The notes below the pieces were generated by a model. It was not told the origin of the DNA. It saw only the letters and a list, made by a program, of their open reading frames with translations, and searched no databases. A stretch of 64,000 bases of DNA, from assembly GCF_005047355.1 (NCBI RefSeq), contig NZ_SUMC01000032.1:42140-106139 (forward strand), written 5' to 3'. Shown here piece after piece: positions 59,326 through 64,000 of the stretch. Position 1 is the first letter of the stretch. The number at the start of each line of letters is the position of its first letter. The DNA is from Actinacidiphila oryziradicis. GTDB taxonomy: Bacteria; Actinomycetota; Actinomycetes; Streptomycetales; Streptomycetaceae. The position numbers and the translations under genes are program-made.

Positions 59326-60543
59326 ATGGGTGTACAGGTCCAGGGGCCCGCCGCAATCCGCAGCACCACCGTTCGATCGCTCAGGCAGGTGATCGCCCCC
59401 AAACGGCTCTGCCGGCATATGCAGGATGAGGGCCGGCCGTTCGAGCTGGCACTCCTCACCCCGCTGCTGGTGATCGCGCTGGTCACGGTGGTGGACATCT
59501 TCACCCCCCATCTGCAGTTCTACCGATTGCTCGGGGCGGCGCCGGCGCTGGCCGCCGCCATGTTCTGCGTGGTCGGCACTCTGGGTATCGGGCTGCTTGC
59601 CCTGACGGTCGGCGTCGCCCTGTCCGCCGTCCATCACGACCTGGGCCAGACACCGTCCGGTTTCACTCTGCTCGCGATCACGGCCATCACCCTGGCCGCC
59701 ACCTATGCCAGCCGGGTACGGCAGCACCGGGAGCACACCCTCGCCGAGGTCCGCGCCGTGGCGGAGACCGCGCAGCGGGTGCTACTACGGCCGCTCCCGC
59801 AACACCTCGAGCACATCGACGTCGAGGTGCTCTACCAGGCTGCCGCCGCGCAGGCCCGCATCGGCGGCGACTTCTACGAGGCGATGCAGACCCCGCACGG
59901 AGTGCGGCTGATCATCGGTGACGTGCGCGGCAAGGGACTTCCGGCTGTCGAGGTCGCCGCGGCCATGCTCAGCACGTTCCGGGTGCACGTGCATGGCGCG
60001 CCCGACCTGCCGTCCCTGGCAGGCCAGCTGGAGACCGTCATGGGCCAGTACTGCCGGACCGTCCCCGACGACTCGCTGGAGCGCTTCGTCACCGCCGTGC
60101 TCGTCGAGATCCCCGCCGACGACCCCATCGCGCGCCTGGTCAACTGCGGGCACCCCGCGCCACTGCTGCTGCACGGCGACGAAGTGCGCGAGGTGGAGCC
60201 GAGCGCACCGTCACCACCCATCAACATGGCCGACCTGCTCGGCCACCAGTACCACGTCGACACCATTCCCTTCACCACCGGCGACCGCCTGCTGCTCTAC
60301 ACCGACGGCGTCAGCGAGACCCGCGACCGTACCGGCACCTTCTACCCCCTCGCCCAGCGCATCCGCCGGTGGGCCTCCGCCTCCCCCCGCCAGCTCCTGG
60401 ACCAGCTCCACCAGGACCTGCGCGCCTACGTCGACGGCACCCGCGACGACGACCTCGCAGCCCTGGCCGCCCACCGCGTCACACCGTGCGACCAGGAAAC
60501 GGCGGAACTAGATCGCGCTGTCCCCGTACAGCGCGGCCACTGA
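59326..60543 (+). CDS. PP2C-type (SpoIIE) membrane serine phosphatase
   Basis: A 405-residue protein with an N-terminal membrane region (~42-128, three to four helices; LALLTPLLVIALVTVVDIF first), the linker VRAVAETAQRVLLRPLPQHLEH and a SpoIIE catalytic domain: RIGGDFYEAM, IIGDVRGKGLPAVE, NCGHPAPLLL and LLLYTDGVSETRD. It shares layout and many residues with the phosphatase at 47532-48722, so they are likely paralogues. Substrate probably a phosphorylated anti-anti-sigma factor encoded elsewhere. Start ATG 59326. Confidence 0.88.
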   Translation: MGVQVQGPAAIRSTTVRSLRQVIAPKRLCRHMQDEGRPFELALLTPLLVIALVTVVDIFTPHLQFYRLLGAAPALAAAMFCVVGTLGIGLLALTVGVALSAVHHDLGQTPSGFTLLAITAITLAATYASRVRQHREHTLAEVRAVAETAQRVLLRPLPQHLEHIDVEVLYQAAAAQARIGGDFYEAMQTPHGVRLIIGDVRGKGLPAVEVAAAMLSTFRVHVHGAPDLPSLAGQLETVMGQYCRTVPDDSLERFVTAVLVEIPADDPIARLVNCGHPAPLLLHGDEVREVEPSAPSPPINMADLLGHQYHVDTIPFTTGDRLLLYTDGVSETRDRTGTFYPLAQRIRRWASASPRQLLDQLHQDLRAYVDGTRDDDLAALAAHRVTPCDQETAELDRAVPVQRGH

Positions 60544-60695
60544 CCGGGACGTTCGGCCTGTTCAGGCGTTGAGCCCTTTGTCGGGTTCGAACCGATGACA
60601 TCCGCAACTCACCGGCGCACGGGCGGAAGCTGCTGTTCGCAGAGCTCGATCCCGAGATCCCCGAGATCGTTGCCATCGCTGCCAGAGGCTCCAGG

Positions 60696-60827
60696 GTGGT
60701 GGCCTATACAGCCGAACTTGATGTCCCGCGCCATACCTCGAAGTTCCTCGCCCACCTACTCACCGCCCACCGCCGGCGTTTGCGCACCCCGCGTGGCTCA
60801 CGCGCGCTGGGCCCATTCCGCCAGGCC
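60696..60827 (+). pseudogene. N-terminal remnant of an IS5-type transposase
   Basis: About 44 residues (VAYTAELDVPRHTSKFLAHL, then RGSRALGPFRQA) match the start of actinobacterial DDE transposases of the IS5 group as I recall them; the frame then becomes unrelated. No terminal repeats or catalytic DDE part are present. The 60544-61050 gap holds this remnant and otherwise nothing recognisable. Confidence 0.55.
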
Positions 60828-61050
60828 ACCGGGTACCGACGGCAACGACCTGTGGTCCAGCCAGAACCACAAGAAGTTCGGTTGCCGCTCGTAGCACTAA
60901 TGGACCTCTTTTGGATGGTTTCAGGCGTTAATCACTCGATAGGGGATTTATGTAGTGCGGCCGCGATGGAAGGGCAGGCTCTCCTCCGGGGGCAGTAGCC
61001 CGTCCTTGTGGAGTCCGGACAGCAGCCGGCCGGGAGATGCGGGGGACGCA

Positions 61051-61332
61051 GTGACGGAAGTCAGCGACGGTGCGGGAGGCAGCCGTGAGCGCGAGGCTGT
61101 GCTGGTTGTTGCCGGGGTGGCCGACCTGGCGCTCAGCGGTATCGGGGCGGCCTTTCGGGGAGTGCGAGGGCTGTTGAGGCGGTCGGACTTGGCCGAGCTG
61201 GCTCAGGACGGGCAGGAGGAGATGAAGGCGCGGGGGCGGCTGGCACTTCAACGGTATGCCTGCGTGCCCGAGCCTCATCTGGAGTTGCTTGCCCGACGGG
61301 TCGCCGCTCGCCCCGGGCAGGGCGATGCTTGA
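61051..61332 (+). CDS. Small protein upstream of polyprenyl synthase
   Basis: A 93-residue protein starting at GTG 61051 behind GGGGGA: REREAVLVVAGVADLALSGI, then GAAFRGVRGLLRRSDLAEL and a basic helical C-terminus. One weakly hydrophobic helix near residue 20 could touch the membrane. It overlaps the polyprenyl synthase gene by eight bases, so is translationally coupled. Function unknown; perhaps an adaptor or regulator of that enzyme. Confidence 0.65.
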   Translation: MTEVSDGAGGSREREAVLVVAGVADLALSGIGAAFRGVRGLLRRSDLAELAQDGQEEMKARGRLALQRYACVPEPHLELLARRVAARPGQGDA

Positions 61333-62377
61333 GGCAGGAGAGCACGTCGCGCTCCGAGCGCGGGTGGACGAGGCGCTGCAGGTGTTCGCACGGCAGGAGA
61401 TGGAGCAGCTCGTCGCCATCGATGCGGATCTGCTGCCGGTCGCCGAGCAGTTGGCGGCGGCGGTGGCCGGAGGCAAGCGACTGCGTGCGGCCTTCTGTTA
61501 TTGGGGGTGGCGGGCGGCCGGGCAGCCGGACAGTGATGCGCTGGTCAGGGCCGCCGCCGCCATGGAGCTGGTCCACGCTGCGGCCGTCGTTCACGACGAT
61601 CTCATTGACGAGAGCCCGGTGCGGCACGGCGTGCCCAGCACACATATTGCCCTGCGCGCGGCCTTCGGCGGCCGTGCGAGCCCTGGGGCCGGTGCCCGGG
61701 CTCTGGCCCTGCTGGTCGGTGACTTGCTGATGTCGTGGGCCGGGCAGCTGTTCACCTCCTGCGGCCTGCCGGCGGCGTATCTGGCCCGGGCCCGCGTCCT
61801 GTGGGTGGTCATGGCCAGGGAGCTGATCGCCGGAGAGTGCCTGGAGATCCTGCGCACCGGGGCACGGCCGGATACGGGCAGCTCGCTGCAGGTGGTCCGG
61901 TACAAGACAGCGAAGTACACCGTCGAGCACCCGCTGCATATCGGTGGCGCGCTGGCCGGTGCTCCGCGCCCACTGATGGAAGCCTTCACCGCCTACGGGC
62001 TGCCGCTGGGCGAGGCATTCCAGCTGCGCGACGACCTGCTCGGACTCTTCGGCGACCCGGAACGTACCGGCAAGTCGAACCTGGACGACATCTGTGGCAA
62101 CCGGCCCACCCCGCTGCTCGCGGTGACCTGGTCGGCTGCCACCGCGGCCGAGCGCAGGGAGCTGCGCGGCCTGCTCGGCCGGCGCGGCCTGGGCGGCGAC
62201 GGCCTGCTGCGGGTACGGGAGATCATGCGGCGCACCCAAGCGCCCGCCCATATCGAGGAGATGATCACCCAGCGCGTGCAGGCCGCAACCACGGCCCTCG
62301 CGCACGCGGATCTGCCGGCCTGCGCGGCTCGCGCCCTGTCCCAGCTGGTGACCTCGGCCACCGCCCGTCAGTCCTGA
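61325..62377 (+). CDS. Polyprenyl diphosphate synthase (trans-isoprenyl type)
   Basis: A 350-residue enzyme that extends isoprenyl diphosphates with isopentenyl diphosphate. GGKRLRAAFCYWGWRAAG precedes the first Asp-rich motif in AAVVHDDLIDESPVRHG (~100), and the second is in AFQLRDDLLGLFGDPERTGKS (~235). GDLLMSWAGQLF and KTAKYTVEHPLHIG are also family segments. The residues before the first Asp motif (AAAAMELVHA) lack bulky aromatics, compatible with C20 or longer products. ATG 61325. Confidence 0.9.
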   Translation: MLEAGEHVALRARVDEALQVFARQEMEQLVAIDADLLPVAEQLAAAVAGGKRLRAAFCYWGWRAAGQPDSDALVRAAAAMELVHAAAVVHDDLIDESPVRHGVPSTHIALRAAFGGRASPGAGARALALLVGDLLMSWAGQLFTSCGLPAAYLARARVLWVVMARELIAGECLEILRTGARPDTGSSLQVVRYKTAKYTVEHPLHIGGALAGAPRPLMEAFTAYGLPLGEAFQLRDDLLGLFGDPERTGKSNLDDICGNRPTPLLAVTWSAATAAERRELRGLLGRRGLGGDGLLRVREIMRRTQAPAHIEEMITQRVQAATTALAHADLPACAARALSQLVTSATARQS

Positions 62378-62394
62378 CCCGCCGAAAGGACCCC

Positions 62395-63558
62395 ATGTCC
62401 TACACCGACCAGTCCATGAACGCTCTGCGGCTCATGGGGGACGAACTCGCCGACCAGACAGTGGCCACGATGTTCGAGCGTGGGCAGATCGGCAAGTTCA
62501 ACACGCTCATGCGCCACTTCTCCACCGCCGGCCAGGACCTCCCCGACGGGCTGCCCGACGTGGCCCGCGAGTACCTGCACGCCACCAGCACACCACCGTC
62601 ATGGGTGGACTGGGGCGAGATGGAAAAGGCCCGGCTGTTCTTCATCGACAACAATGTGCATATCTCCACCGCCCTGTCCTTCGCGGCGATGCCCGCCTGC
62701 TACGTCATCCCGCACGTGGCCAGACTGCTCAGCGCCACCCACTCCCTGGAGTACCCCTCGCGGCGGATGGCCGAGACCGGGCAGTTCACCGTCTACCTGA
62801 TGCAGCCCGACGCGTTCGAAGCAGGCAGCCGGTTCATCCCCGCCGCGCAGAAGGTGCGTCTGCTGCACGCTTCCATCCGTCATCACCTGCGCCGCGAGGG
62901 CCGCTGGGACGTGGCCGGGCTCGGCACGCCGATCTGCCAGGAGGACATGATCGGCGCCCAGGTGCTGTTTTCGCTCCAGGTCCTGGACGCACTGCACCGC
63001 CTGGGCATCCACATGTCGGTCGACGGCGCGGAGTCCTACTTCTACGCCTGGCGCGTCGTTGCCGCGATGCTCGGCGTCAGTCTCGACCACGCTCCGGCCG
63101 ATCTGGACAGCGCGCGGCAGTTCTCCGACCTGTACATGACCCGGCACATGGGACCCTCCGAAGAAGGAGCACGGCTGACCCGCCAGCTCATCGACCTCTA
63201 TGAGGAGGTCGTCCCCGGAACCCTTCTCGACCCGCTGGTGGCCGCTCTGGTCCGCTATCTCATCGGTGACACCTGCGCGGACTGGCTCCAGGTACCCCGA
63301 ACCGCATGGGACACAGCCGTCAAAGCCGCCCCCGCCCTCCTCGGGATCCTCGAACGCATCGAAGACAGCTCCCCTCTGGGAGCCTGGGCCCTGGACCGCC
63401 TCGGCCAGCTCACCACCGTCCTCGAACTCAGCTCCCTCACCCGCGGCCGGGTCATGCAGTACGCCATCCCCGAACAGCTCAAGAGCCAGTACGGCGTCAC
63501 CTCCACCAGCCCCCGAACCAACCGCTGGACCCCACCACCGCTGACCGCCCAAGCCTGA
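62395..63558 (+). CDS. MpaB/Lcp-like oxygenase (DUF2236)
   Basis: A 387-residue helical protein of the DUF2236 family, which includes rubber oxygenase Lcp and the mycophenolate prenyl-chain cleaving enzyme MpaB. Family signatures are EYPSRRMAETGQFTVYLM, QKVRLLHASIRHHLR (conserved Arg and His, probable heme-site region), GLGTPICQEDMIGAQVLFSL and a YFYAWRVVAAMLGV helix. No signal peptide, unlike Lcp, so it acts in the cell. ATG 62395 follows GAAAGGA and is 17 bp after the polyprenyl synthase stop. Context suggests oxidative cleavage of a prenyl chain. Confidence 0.85.
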   Translation: MSYTDQSMNALRLMGDELADQTVATMFERGQIGKFNTLMRHFSTAGQDLPDGLPDVAREYLHATSTPPSWVDWGEMEKARLFFIDNNVHISTALSFAAMPACYVIPHVARLLSATHSLEYPSRRMAETGQFTVYLMQPDAFEAGSRFIPAAQKVRLLHASIRHHLRREGRWDVAGLGTPICQEDMIGAQVLFSLQVLDALHRLGIHMSVDGAESYFYAWRVVAAMLGVSLDHAPADLDSARQFSDLYMTRHMGPSEEGARLTRQLIDLYEEVVPGTLLDPLVAALVRYLIGDTCADWLQVPRTAWDTAVKAAPALLGILERIEDSSPLGAWALDRLGQLTTVLELSSLTRGRVMQYAIPEQLKSQYGVTSTSPRTNRWTPPPLTAQA

Positions 63559-64000
63559 ACCACCCGCCCCTTCAGCGTCAGCGGGCGGATTCTCACGCAA
63601 AATCCGGCACGGGACGGCCATAGCCCCGCTCTGCTCGGACGACGGCGTGGGCGGAGGAAGCGAAATGTCCCTCGCCGACACGGCCGACGTGTACGCGGGG
63701 GGAGGCGAGTGCGAGGAGATTCTCGTCCGGGTCCTGGGCTCCCGCCGCCGGCTGCCGCTTGAGGCATGAGAACCTGCGCGGGCTCGGCCACGGCCCTGGT
63801 CATCGACATCGGCGGCGAGCCGGCCGGCTGGCTCGCTCCTCATGAAGCGTGGCTTGCGGCGCGTTGTCCACCGCGCCGCGAGGCGGGTCAGCGGCATGGA
63901 GCCGCTGTCCCGCCTCGCCTGTCTGTTGGACCTGTTGGGCCTGTGGGCCCGGTGGGCCCTGCGGCTGCGGTCAGCCGCCGATGGGGCGACGCGGCGTGTG
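63559..64000. other. Window end without a supported gene
   Basis: Short frames occur (for example 63665-63769 on plus, and an open frame from 63766 to the window edge beginning MRTCAGSATALVIDIGGEPAG), with partial resemblance to a conserved hypothetical protein's VIDIGG segment. Coding bias is mixed and the CCTGTTGGGCC/GGTGGGCCC stretch near 63925-63960 is repetitive. They look like remnants. Confidence 0.3.

Overview
The window is a stretch of a Streptomyces (or very close actinomycete) chromosome. The evidence is GC-rich coding sequence with strong third-position bias, a two-domain geosmin synthase, a CdgB-type diguanylate cyclase, F420-dependent oxidoreductases, SpoIIE-type phosphatases, TTA-containing genes and typical Streptomyces intergenic repeats. 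No tRNA, rRNA, CRISPR array or complete insertion sequence was recognised. All calls come from reading the sequence; family names rest on recognised motifs, not database searches.

Layout. 0-6.4 kb: cofactor operon (minus strand) DUF2520-panC-nadB-nadC-coaX plus a trailing hypothetical gene, making pantothenate/CoA and NAD precursors. 6.4-16.1 kb: mostly housekeeping and regulatory genes (PLP lyase, two-component system, cdgB, flavin reductase, arfB, terD, a divergent CitG-like protein), with two large intergenic repeat blocks. 16.1-19.8 kb: geosmin synthase with a family 2B (cyclic-nucleotide-domain) encapsulin shell gene immediately upstream, a probable terpene nanocompartment. 20-26.3 kb: pobA, a methyltransferase, a secreted phosphodiesterase, and a GntR/YtrA-type regulator with its ABC transporter. 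26.4-29 kb: a secreted DPBB protein and a WXG100-type group. 29.2-32.8 kb: a rearranged patch with truncated genes (an unknown-family tail, a VapC toxin tail and others), a DUF6879/Scr1-type regulator pair and a well-bounded 47-residue gene.

32.8-41.3 kb: a PaoABC-like molybdenum aldehyde/xanthine dehydrogenase operon with XdhC chaperone, a divergent TetR gene and a duplicated operator between them; then a TTA-containing Ser/Thr kinase with peptidoglycan-binding and ricin domains. 41.4-42.9 kb: a FolD paralogue that lacks the cyclohydrolase lysine, coupled to a separate FchA-type cyclohydrolase. 43.9-47.4 kb: a four-gene operon with an EACC1-like protein and a caspase-like protease, a probable biological-conflict (defence or programmed death) system. 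47.5-50.9 kb: phosphatase, MarR regulator, membrane protein and an SDR without the usual lysine. 51.2-57.1 kb: a six-gene, translationally coupled operon (membrane-LMW phosphatase fusion, nitroreductase, AroD-AroE fusion, two small paralogues, acyl-CoA dehydrogenase) that resembles no pathway I know and carries several active-site substitutions. 57.4-60.5 kb: two F420-type enzymes and a second SpoIIE phosphatase. 61-63.6 kb: small protein, polyprenyl diphosphate synthase and an MpaB/Lcp-like oxygenase, possibly a prenyl-chain cleavage pathway.

The strongest candidates for undescribed biology are the 51-57 kb operon, the encapsulin-geosmin pair, the EACC1-caspase operon, the polyprenyl synthase-oxygenase pair and the FolD/FchA pair.
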